DNA of 31,155 nucleotides, from IMG/VR virus record IMGVR_UViG_3300030102_003564, positions 1 through 31,155 of that record; one strand, given 5' to 3'. Shown here piece after piece: positions 1-6,410 of the stretch. The stretch comes from a virus. Numbering within the stretch: the first letter of the stretch is position 1; every line of letters starts with the position of its first letter. Under the pieces are notes generated by a model. It had not been told where the DNA came from, did not search any database, and saw only the letters and a program-made list of their open reading frames with translations. The position numbers and the translations under genes are program-made.

Positions 1-74
1 ACGTTTGTTGCTACAGTTACGCCTGCGTTATTTACGTCAGGCTGATCTGGCAACCATTCTCCAAAGCGTATCAT
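1..74 (-). CDS. Partial tail protein, N-terminus only (cut by window edge)
   Basis: Only the first 24 codons are visible. An ATG at 74 opens a frame that runs off the left edge and begins MIRFGEWLPDQPDVNNAG. The start overlaps the stop of the upstream gene in an ATGA arrangement, which supports it as a real start in the same late operon. The GEWLPDQPDxNNxG opening resembles the N-terminus of a large tail protein seen in many short-tailed phages, placed after the adaptor and small tail genes. I infer a tail tube, nozzle or stabilisation protein; the name is from memory of the family and the fragment is too short to be certain. Confidence 0.6.
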   Translation of the reverse strand, partial: MIRFGEWLPDQPDVNNAGVTVATN

Positions 75-799
75 TGTTGTAACCAGACCTCACTGCCTGC
101 TGATTGAACCGCCCACACTTCTGAGCCTGCGGTCTGAATAGTCCAAGTCTCGCTGCCAGCCGATACGTTTGACCAATCTTCTCCGAGTATCTTTCCTGTG
201 GCTGTAACGGATGCCGATGCTGTAGCCGTTGCCACCATAGCAAACTCGCCTGTGGCTGCTGCGGTGACGGTGGCTTCTGTACTTTCGGATGCCGTCACGA
301 AAAATACAAAGTTTGCAACAACGTCATTTACGGTCGCTGCGGTGTCTGCCGTTGCCACCATCTGCCGCACAGGTATTGCTGAAGCGGTAGCCGTAGCGCT
401 TACTGTCGCGCTGCCGACAGGTATTTTGGTCGCTGTCGCGGTTGCTGTAACTGTGCCAACACTGGCAACAGTTGCCTCCATAGTGCGCACGCGAGTTGCG
501 GCTGCAGATACGGTAGCGCTGGTGGATACCGTTGCGTCAACCTCAATAGCAAACTGCAACTCTGCTGTGACGGTCGCGGACGTAGATACAGAAGCCGCGC
601 CCTGCTTGACAGCCAGCGATGAAAGCGCGTCTAGATTCCCGAAGGTATCCAGAGCGTCCATTAGCCCCCATGTGTCAAGCTGCTCTAGCGTCGGGTTACT
701 AAAATCAACTTTATCCAGATCAGATGTGCTATCCAGAGAACCAACGATGCTGTCGAGCGGTGTGGTTATCTGGTCAAGATTTGGTGTCCCCAAAGCCAT
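71..799 (-). CDS. Repetitive Ala/Thr/Val-rich virion protein, tail-associated
   Basis: 242 residues, ATG at 799 preceded by AGGGGGC. The N-terminal 65 residues are ordinary (Asp and Leu rich). Residues of about 66 to 205 are a loose repeat of short beta-forming units of the ATVS and TATAT type, and the last 35 residues carry three near copies of the unit SAGSEVW, each ending in tryptophan. Such low-complexity beta-rich repeats are common in phage tail proteins of marine phages. It sits between a small tail-fibre-type gene and a tail gene cut by the window edge, so a structural role is likely. No specific domain is recognised. A long plus-strand frame over the same DNA is its shadow. Confidence 0.8.
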   Translation of the reverse strand: MALGTPNLDQITTPLDSIVGSLDSTSDLDKVDFSNPTLEQLDTWGLMDALDTFGNLDALSSLAVKQGAASVSTSATVTAELQFAIEVDATVSTSATVSAAATRVRTMEATVASVGTVTATATATKIPVGSATVSATATASAIPVRQMVATADTAATVNDVVANFVFFVTASESTEATVTAAATGEFAMVATATASASVTATGKILGEDWSNVSAGSETWTIQTAGSEVWAVQSAGSEVWLQQ

Positions 800-811
800 A
801 ACTGCCCCCTA

Positions 812-1198
812 TTAGGCGGCTGTGATAGTTAGAGAGCCGCTTGCTACCTTCAGAATGTCTCCAGACCCGATGGCCTTACCAGTTGTGAACGCGCCATGAA
901 AAAGTTGGTTTCCGCCGCTAGACGCATCGTATATAGCCCAATGGGAAACTGTACCCCATGAACCTGTTGCTGCATCAAACTCAACGGCTGCGTTTGTTGA
1001 AATGCTGCCGCCGGACGCTGATGCAAATGTAATCGCTTTGCGACTGTAATTATTTCCAGTTAATTCTGTGCCAGAGTTATCGTCTGCCATTGAGCCAGTA
1101 GAAAGCCCAAGATAGACGGCGGATGGCGCTGATGTGCTGGCTGTTCCTGTAAAGTGATCGAGGAACTTCAGTTCTAAATAATCTGACATTGCAGACAT
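812..1198 (-). CDS. Small phage tail-fibre-associated structural protein
   Basis: 128 residues, ATG at 1198 with GGAG eight bases upstream. The sequence follows a pattern I recognise from many phage genomes: an N-terminal SDYLELKFLDHF segment, then SAVYLGLST, then NNYSRKAITFASASGG, then WGTVSHWAIYDASSGGNQLFHG, and a beta-rich end. In other phages these proteins are annotated as tail-fibre or head-tail structural proteins, and some are virion components by mass spectrometry. Here it lies between the adaptor and the repetitive tail protein in a gapped head-to-tail row, in keeping with that. Exact position in the virion is unknown. Confidence 0.8.
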   Translation of the reverse strand: MSAMSDYLELKFLDHFTGTASTSAPSAVYLGLSTGSMADDNSGTELTGNNYSRKAITFASASGGSISTNAAVEFDAATGSWGTVSHWAIYDASSGGNQLFHGAFTTGKAIGSGDILKVASGSLTITAA

Positions 1199-1209
1199 GA
1201 TTTGCTCTC

Positions 1210-1845
1210 CTAAATATTCGCCTGACGCTGATAGACGGACTGTATCTGCAACGTGCCAGTGCCGTAATGCGCACGCTGCTCATCCTTTCGGATCTCTTCG
1301 ATGATGCGGCTGAACTTCTGATCGTATAACTGCGCACGCTGATCGTCCATCAGGTACAGATACGCTTCCACAAGTGAGCCTGTAAGATACGCGTCAGGAT
1401 GGCGGGTCAGCATTGTGTTTGTCAGGTTTGACGATGACAACGCTTCAAGACTGCCCACATAAATAATCTCTGCGGTGTAAGTGCTGTCCGGCACAGGGCG
1501 CAGTTTTATTTCTGTGCCGACTATCGAATAGGCAACAGGCTTGCCGTTTGCCCCGCTTGGATAGGTGTTATCCAGAGCAACAGGTGACATATACTCCAGC
1601 ACAGTGTTCGGGCTGGTGTTTAACTTTACCTCACGCACCTCACGCAAATCTGTCGGCAGGGCTGTGTACTCATCGCCCACCGCAAGCGTGGCCTGCGCAC
1701 GCTTCTCTTGTTCTCGTGTCTCTAGCTCACGCGACAAACGCGCTTCGCAGAGCGTAATGAAGTCGGGTATATTTGTCGTCAGATCTGTTCTAGCGAGACT
1801 GTTTGCAATCGCCGTTTGCAGTTCTGTATATGTCGTGATCGCCAT
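1210..1845 (-). CDS. Head-tail adaptor protein (SU10/P22 gp4-like)
   Basis: 211 residues. The ATG at 1845 overlaps the stop of the preceding gene (TGATG). The N-terminal half is helical, with ITTYTELQTAIANSL and FITLCEARLSRELETR, followed by a short beta region around TALPTDLREVREVKL and YSIVGTEIKLRPVP, and a helical C-terminus. This pattern and length match the adaptor that sits under the portal ring in SU10-like and other podoviruses, the functional equivalent of P22 gp4 and T7 gp11. It would form a dodecameric ring joining portal to tail nozzle. Its place after portal, scaffold and capsid genes fits. Confidence 0.8.
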   Translation of the reverse strand: MAITTYTELQTAIANSLARTDLTTNIPDFITLCEARLSRELETREQEKRAQATLAVGDEYTALPTDLREVREVKLNTSPNTVLEYMSPVALDNTYPSGANGKPVAYSIVGTEIKLRPVPDSTYTAEIIYVGSLEALSSSNLTNTMLTRHPDAYLTGSLVEAYLYLMDDQRAQLYDQKFSRIIEEIRKDEQRAHYGTGTLQIQSVYQRQANI

Positions 1846-2168
1846 CAGATGCGTCCGCCGCCTGTTCTAAAATGTCTGTTCTCAGGATCATTCAACCACT
1901 TTGCCCAATCCTTCGGGTTATCGGCTGGATGCCCAAACTTCTCACGAAGCTGCATATATAAAAGGTTCGGAATGTCAGCGACCTTTTGATGATGTCTTTG
2001 CGTGTTGCCGATCAGGTTGCCGTATTTCCACTCGTTCTGCTGACGCTTATTAGCTTCCAGCACTTGCTTAATATGCTGCTTCTGGATGATCTCTGCCTGA
2101 CCATCGCGGTCAAAATTCATCCAAGTTTCTTTGCCGGAAGATGGGTCAGAAGAAAGTAATTTTTTCAT
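1845..2168 (-). CDS. Conserved hypothetical protein between capsid and adaptor genes
   Basis: 107 residues from the ATG at 2168, which has GAGGT five bases upstream; a TTG four codons earlier is less likely. The protein is polar and mostly helical: an acidic stretch with WMNFDRDGQAEIIQK, a basic middle with KRQQNEWKYGN, and a C-terminus ADIPNLLYMQLREKFG followed by LNDPENRHFRTGGG. The pattern 'IPN...L...DPENRHFRT' is familiar from small proteins found next to adaptor genes of podoviruses, but I know of no assigned function. It is translationally coupled to the adaptor gene. Confidence 0.75.
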   Translation of the reverse strand: MKKLLSSDPSSGKETWMNFDRDGQAEIIQKQHIKQVLEANKRQQNEWKYGNLIGNTQRHHQKVADIPNLLYMQLREKFGHPADNPKDWAKWLNDPENRHFRTGGGRI

Positions 2169-2223
2169 GTGAAACCTCAATAATCTTACGAGCTTGTTCG
2201 TCTACCTTTTGAAAGGAGATAAT

Positions 2224-2337
2224 ATGCAAACACTCGAAAGACAGATTTACCGCACAGTTAGGCCGCACCTCACAAAAGAAGAGGCTAGAGCCTTTGCTGT
2301 AAGGCTTGCAAAGCTAATCAGGAAAGGGCGGCAATAG
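2224..2337 (+). CDS. Small plus-strand ORF, 37 residues, inside the late operon
   Basis: An ATG at 2224 is preceded by AAAGGAGATA, close to an ideal ribosome binding site, and opens a 37-residue frame ending at TAG 2335. The peptide is basic and looks like one or two amphipathic helices (LERQIYRTVRPHLTKEEARA and RLAKLIRKG). It lies in the only sizeable gap of the head gene row, on the opposite strand to every neighbour. Its last codons form half of a hairpin that may terminate the capsid transcript. No promoter is obvious upstream. It may be a real micro-protein; the ribosome binding site is the main evidence. Confidence 0.5.
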   Translation: MQTLERQIYRTVRPHLTKEEARAFAVRLAKLIRKGRQ

Positions 2338-2343
2338 CCGCCC
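2326..2343 (-). terminator. Hairpin just downstream of the capsid gene
   Basis: GGGCGGC (2326-2332) pairs perfectly with GCCGCCC (2337-2343) around a four-base loop, 19 bases after the capsid stop codon in the minus direction. Only a short CTTTCC follows on the minus strand, so it would be a leaky terminator or an mRNA-stabilising stem. That would let capsid mRNA exceed downstream tail mRNA, a common layout in podoviruses. Confidence 0.5.
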
Positions 2344-2361
2344 CTTCTAACTCGTTTTGGC

Positions 2362-3315
2362 TTATGAGCCTGACAGACCGATAACGGCAGCGTGTGCCTT
2401 CGGTGCGTCTGGCTGCAGAGTCCATTCACACAGAATCTGGCGCTTAGTCGCGTCACCTGTTGGAGCGATTTCTTGCTCAACAAAGTTACGTCCGTTAATT
2501 GCACCAACTGCAACGTGGTCTGGGTCAATCAAGAACACTTTGTCGTTAGACAGGAATCTTGATGGAATGACCTCAAGCTGACCGAAGTCGTTAAACAGCA
2601 CTGAGACCGCACCATTGAATGTGATGGGCTTAGATGCTGTTGTGTTGACTTGGTTAGTGACCAAGTTTGTGCCTGACTGAGTCAGGTCTGAGATGTTGGC
2701 GCGGTTTGTTGCGCTGGCAACCAACAAACGTGGGTTACCACCGTCTGTCCAAGCTGCCTGCATCGACGCGTCAATCTGAGCAAGTGTCAGCGCACGCGCT
2801 GTACCTGTCAGGTCAGCAACATCAGTTCCGTCGCCTGTAGCAAAAGCCATGTCTGAAGGTGCATCACCATTGGTGATCCAAGTGATCAGAGAAGCTGACT
2901 TTCGTGGGCTGCCAGAATCACGAGCTACGTTTGTGTCACCGATTGACTTTTCGATGTCTTTACGCAGATCCAATCCGGCCAAAACGGTCTGATATGCGAT
3001 TTCAGATTCCACGCCTGCTTTATCAACGGACTCGACCGTCCCAGAAATTAGAAAACCCCGAGTTGAGATCTGTGCATAATTCCCGAGTCTTGTCAGAGCG
3101 GTCACGCCTGTATCGGTCATGTCCGCGCCTTCAGTGCGGTGGTTGTTGGTCGCAGCACTTGCTAGCTCTTGAACAAGAAACTCTCCAAAGATGCCGCTTG
3201 TAGTGCGCTTCTGCGCACCACTGTAGATGGGAGTCTCATCGCTGTCGATACGCGCAATTACGTCCGACAGGCTCTCCCGCTCACCAATTTTGGTGGCTGT
3301 GGTTAAAGTCGCCAT
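2362..3315 (-). CDS. Major capsid protein, SU10-like (DUF5309 type)
   Basis: 317 residues, ATG at 3315 preceded by GAGGTAAT. The start TATKIGERESLSDVIARID, then TPIYSGAQKRTTSGIFGEF, is the recognisable N-terminal arm of the SU10-type major capsid family, which has the HK97 fold. Later marks include NRANISDL, ITFNGAVSVLFNDFGQLEVIP and a C-terminal LCEWTLQ, which fit the family's beta-rich P and A domains. It directly follows the scaffold gene and is followed by a hairpin. Length is normal for the family (about 310 to 350). Expected to form the T=7 or elongated icosahedral shell with the scaffold at 3333-4355. Confidence 0.93.
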   Translation of the reverse strand: MATLTTATKIGERESLSDVIARIDSDETPIYSGAQKRTTSGIFGEFLVQELASAATNNHRTEGADMTDTGVTALTRLGNYAQISTRGFLISGTVESVDKAGVESEIAYQTVLAGLDLRKDIEKSIGDTNVARDSGSPRKSASLITWITNGDAPSDMAFATGDGTDVADLTGTARALTLAQIDASMQAAWTDGGNPRLLVASATNRANISDLTQSGTNLVTNQVNTTASKPITFNGAVSVLFNDFGQLEVIPSRFLSNDKVFLIDPDHVAVGAINGRNFVEQEIAPTGDATKRQILCEWTLQPDAPKAHAAVIGLSGS

Positions 3316-3332
3316 TGTATTACCTCACAAAT

Positions 3333-4355
3333 TTAGCGTTGTAGAAGAAGATCAACCGCAGAGGCTATTGTTCCCTCTTCGGCGTGACGTTTGCGCAGTT
3401 TCTCTCTGCGCCTGCTTGCCACTTCATTCTTTGAGCGAGGAACTCCGGCCTTTGCCATCTTGGGTGCGCGTCTAACCTTTTTCTTAACCTCTGGCGTGCT
3501 GGCGTTCAGCTTGCTCAGTTGCATTGAATGGTACAAAGCAACAATGGCTCTGTGGTCGGCTGCGTTTGCAATCTCGTCATCGGTGTAACCCAATGTCTTT
3601 GCGTATGTGATAAGATCCTGACGTTCTTTGTCGCGGACTTTTTCATCTTTCCACTGAGGCAGTTTTTGAAGCATAAGATCTGACTGCTGTGCCAGATGCC
3701 TGCGCATCAAATCTTCTGTCTCAGCCCGTTGCTCTTTTGCAACTCGTGCCTGCTCGACCTTTACCTTTTGGTTGTTTTCTTTGCGCATTTGCCAATCTTG
3801 AACAAGACGGGCGTATTCCTTCGCATCAAGCTGCTCGTAAGCCTTATCCCAATCAGGCTCTTGTGCAAGACCCTGCTCGAGTTGCTCTCGAAGCTGCTGA
3901 AGTGATTGTGCATACGCGTCACGCAGTTGTGCGGTTTCAGCACGCTGTTGTTGAAACTGAGATTTTTCAGCCTCAAATTCTTTGCGCTGGTCTGACAGTT
4001 GCTGCGTCTTTTGCGTGTAATCAGATTCCCGCTGATAACCTTTGAGGGCTTCCTCAAGCGTTACATCTACTTCCTGCCCATTTACTTTGACAGTGTAAAC
4101 TTCCTGCTCTTCGTAATCTTCCTCATCGGCGTCATCGGTTGCCTGATCATCTTCTTCTGCCTCTTCCTCAGATGGCTCGTAATCACCATCCTCAACGGCT
4201 TCGGCTTCCAAAGGCATAACCTGATCTTCCTCAGTAACGGTCTCGTCAGGTTGGACAGCCTCTTGCGGTTCAGTTGCCTCTGTCTGAGACTGAAGTAGCA
4301 AGCCTGCTGCATCTTGTAATGAAAGTGAACTGGACTCCTGTTTAGGTTGATCCAT
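3333..4355 (-). CDS. Capsid scaffolding protein
   Basis: 340 residues, ATG at 4355 with AGGAG upstream. The layout is typical of podovirus scaffolds. A strongly acidic N-terminal third (residues 30-85, runs such as SEEEAEEDDQATDDADEED) is followed by a short beta piece YTVKVNGQEVDVTLEEALKG. A long Gln/Glu-rich coiled coil spans residues 110-260. The C-terminus is very basic (EVKKKVRRAPKMAK and RRREKLRKRH), presumably the segment that binds capsid subunits. It lies immediately upstream of the capsid gene with a 17-bp gap. It would guide procapsid assembly and leave the shell before or during DNA packaging. Confidence 0.88.
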   Translation of the reverse strand: MDQPKQESSSLSLQDAAGLLLQSQTEATEPQEAVQPDETVTEEDQVMPLEAEAVEDGDYEPSEEEAEEDDQATDDADEEDYEEQEVYTVKVNGQEVDVTLEEALKGYQRESDYTQKTQQLSDQRKEFEAEKSQFQQQRAETAQLRDAYAQSLQQLREQLEQGLAQEPDWDKAYEQLDAKEYARLVQDWQMRKENNQKVKVEQARVAKEQRAETEDLMRRHLAQQSDLMLQKLPQWKDEKVRDKERQDLITYAKTLGYTDDEIANAADHRAIVALYHSMQLSKLNASTPEVKKKVRRAPKMAKAGVPRSKNEVASRRREKLRKRHAEEGTIASAVDLLLQR

Positions 4356-4373
4356 CCTTAACTCCTAAATTTA

Positions 4374-4628
4374 TTAAATTTTCAGCCTATCCTTCGCAAG
4401 TTTTCCATCTTCAAGAACTTTCACAAAGTGTCCCTTAAAGGCTTCAAGTGCTTGCAGAAGCTGGTATATGTGTTCGCGGCTTTGTTGGTCAGCGATGCCT
4501 GACTCTTTCCACGCGGACACAAATTCTTTTTCGAGCGTTTCAAACGCCTCTGTTATCATTGGTTCGCGCAGTAGCGTTTCGGCTCTTGCTGCACGATCCA
4601 CCTGATCTCTCAGTTTACCTTCGTTCAT
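4374..4628 (-). CDS. Small helical phage protein next to scaffold gene
   Basis: 84 residues, ATG at 4628 overlapping the stop of the upstream gene (ATGA). The sequence is all helical: RAARAETLLREPMITEAF, then ETLEKEFVSAWKES, then SREHIYQLLQALEAFKGH. Small proteins with the pattern 'RAxxAExLLxxPxxxEAFxxLExxFxxAW' are frequent in podovirus head clusters and remain of unknown function; an assembly role is a guess from position. No signal peptide or membrane segment is present. Confidence 0.75.
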   Translation of the reverse strand: MNEGKLRDQVDRAARAETLLREPMITEAFETLEKEFVSAWKESGIADQQSREHIYQLLQALEAFKGHFVKVLEDGKLAKDRLKI

Positions 4629-6031
4629 CTGAGTTTCGTAAATCCTGTTAAATCCATAGGGGTGCGACCGTAGTATTGCGGACGGTACGCATAAGACTCT
4701 TGGAAGCGGCGGTTAGCTGCATCGAAGTCAAAACCAGATGGCACGTTTGTCGGCGCTCTATCGAGAGCGGTCATCCGCACAAACATATCTGGGTTTGCTG
4801 GGAAGTCGCTTATAGGCCCACGCCGCTCTGGGCTGTCCGGCATACAAGCGCCAACACTCTCATCGAAACTGTATCCCTCTGGGCAGCGCGGCTGATTTGT
4901 AATTGGGTTCATTTGCGGCTGTATAGGCTGGTCATCACTTGAGCCTGTAAAGCCTGATCCTGTGTTCGCGCCAATGATAGACCCATCTGGCATAACTACA
5001 TAATCAGGGTTGCCGTCCTCATCGTACATCAACCGACCGCCCTGCTGGATTCCGATCTGCATATCTCCAACGCTACCGAAGCGGGGCAAGCCTGCGTCTG
5101 TGGTCATAATGTTTGGCAGGCCAAGCAAGCCTTCTACAAACTGACCGCCTTTCACGATTGGGTTATTGAAATAATCAACTGCATCGCCAGCCAAAGCGTT
5201 CAGATCGTCTCTGCCTCTCTGGTCTAAAAAGTTGTCGCTGAGAGCCGATACCACTTCGGAATCGCGGTCTACACCCTCAGAAGATGCCATAATGTTGTCA
5301 AACATTTGCTGGTCTGTAAGGCCAGTGTTTGTTATTCCGGCTCTTGCTGTATCAGCGCTAAACTCCCCCGCAGAACCGATGCCATAAGCATCTTTGTTTC
5401 CTGTAGCTATATCCGCAGCCGTCTGCGCTAGAGTTTCTGGCTCTAAGGATGGGTCAGCGCCACGCTTATAAGTGCCGGACTTTTCATCAAAATACATTTC
5501 TTGCGGCAAGACCATATTTGCATCATTCATGGCAATCTGGTCTGCTGCCTGCTGTGACATATATGATGGGGCTAACATCTTAACAAAATTAGCTGTAGAC
5601 GTATCTATCGGACGACGCTCCACACGCGTCTGTGGTCGTGGTGCTGCAAACGCCTGCGCCACAGCTTGGCCTACGTTTCCGCCTGTGAAGTTGTTACCGC
5701 CGGACGCTAAAACTTGCGCGGCTTGATTTGCTGCAGAGCCACCATAAAAACCAGTTCCGCTTTCAAAAGGATCTGAATATCCACCTGTGCCGAAGATTTC
5801 AGCCTGTCTTGCCTTTGAGGTGTTAAAGCCGCCGTAAGTGTCATCTGTGGAGTTTGACGCAAGCGTGTCAGAGCTAATCTTTACGCCATCACCCGCTTTG
5901 TAATCATCGCCGGATGTAAAGGTAACGCCGTCCGGCTCATCGCCGCTCGGATCATCTGAGCCGAAACAATAAAATTTTCGCTCTAATTTTTCAGCATAAT
6001 CGCACTTGAATATGTCATCACGAGACCACAT
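4625..6031 (-). CDS. Unknown 468-residue protein of the head cluster
   Basis: The ATG at 6031 is chosen over a TTG at 6073 because the latter would overlap the upstream gene by 56 bases; AGG lies ahead of the ATG. The protein is Gly, Asp, Ser and Thr rich with few long helices and no membrane segment, and looks partly disordered. Recognisable stretches include TGGYSDPFESGTGFYGG, RPIDTSTANFVKMLAPSYM, ERRGPISDFPANPDMFVRM and a C-terminus RPQYYGRTPMDLTGF. It lies between the HlyC-like acyltransferase and the scaffold partner gene, with a start coupled to the former. A minor virion or head-completion protein is likely, and it is one candidate substrate for its acyltransferase neighbour. No family is recognised. 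Confidence 0.75.
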   Translation of the reverse strand: MWSRDDIFKCDYAEKLERKFYCFGSDDPSGDEPDGVTFTSGDDYKAGDGVKISSDTLASNSTDDTYGGFNTSKARQAEIFGTGGYSDPFESGTGFYGGSAANQAAQVLASGGNNFTGGNVGQAVAQAFAAPRPQTRVERRPIDTSTANFVKMLAPSYMSQQAADQIAMNDANMVLPQEMYFDEKSGTYKRGADPSLEPETLAQTAADIATGNKDAYGIGSAGEFSADTARAGITNTGLTDQQMFDNIMASSEGVDRDSEVVSALSDNFLDQRGRDDLNALAGDAVDYFNNPIVKGGQFVEGLLGLPNIMTTDAGLPRFGSVGDMQIGIQQGGRLMYDEDGNPDYVVMPDGSIIGANTGSGFTGSSDDQPIQPQMNPITNQPRCPEGYSFDESVGACMPDSPERRGPISDFPANPDMFVRMTALDRAPTNVPSGFDFDAANRRFQESYAYRPQYYGRTPMDLTGFTKLR

Positions 6032-6410
6032 GGCCTGACCTTTCTTTTGCTGGACGATACCAATGCCCCTCAAGACCTTTTCCTGATTTTTTTCTAAAAT
6101 GCGCCATTACATGACGCATGATTTTTGACACACCGCCATGAGGCGCGAGAAAGTCAACAAAGAACAAATTTTCACCAGACTTCCAATCGTCCAAATCAAT
6201 TCTGCGTTTTCCAGATTTTAAATCTTCGAGAGCGTCATCACTTACCCACGCCCAAGTGACTATCGCAACCATCTTGCCGCCCTTTCTAAAAACAAGAGCC
6301 TGCTTGTGGGCTATAGGCGGAACAAAGGTTTTGACTACTTTGTCCATCCGCCAGTGACCATATATTTGCGACTCAGCTAGTAACTCGCAAACTTCTCCAA
6401 ATACACTCAT
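6018..6410 (-). CDS. HlyC/CyaC-like lysine acyltransferase (RTX toxin activator family)
   Basis: 130 residues, slightly shorter than HlyC (170), with the same order of landmarks. An N-terminal GEVCELLAESQIYGHWRM corresponds to HlyC GHVSWLWASSPLHRNWPV. A PPIAHKQALVF strand follows, then VAIVTWAWVSDDALE (HlyC VAYCSWANLSLENE), then DWKSGENLFFVDFLAPHGG (HlyC DWTSGDRKWFIDWIAPFGD), then a helix leading to a basic end. The family moves a fatty acyl group from acyl carrier protein to lysines of toxins. By this alignment Ser20 and Asp92 of HlyC are kept (Ser14 and the Asp of FVDF) but catalytic His23 falls on Tyr17, with His19 two residues away. The gene overlaps portal and the 468-residue gene. The target is unknown. 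Confidence 0.8.
   Translation of the reverse strand: MSVFGEVCELLAESQIYGHWRMDKVVKTFVPPIAHKQALVFRKGGKMVAIVTWAWVSDDALEDLKSGKRRIDLDDWKSGENLFFVDFLAPHGGVSKIMRHVMAHFRKKSGKGLEGHWYRPAKERSGHVVS

Noticed and set aside
198-815. Long plus-strand open frame of 205 codons
   Set aside because: It is the antisense shadow of the repetitive Ala/Thr/Val-rich tail protein; the repeat composition keeps the opposite frame open. No ribosome binding site and no recognisable protein.
3391-4298. Several plus-strand frames opposite the scaffold gene
   Set aside because: Shadows caused by the skewed Glu/Gln-rich codon content of the scaffold; hydrophobic Leu/Phe-rich translations are the usual antisense of such sequences.
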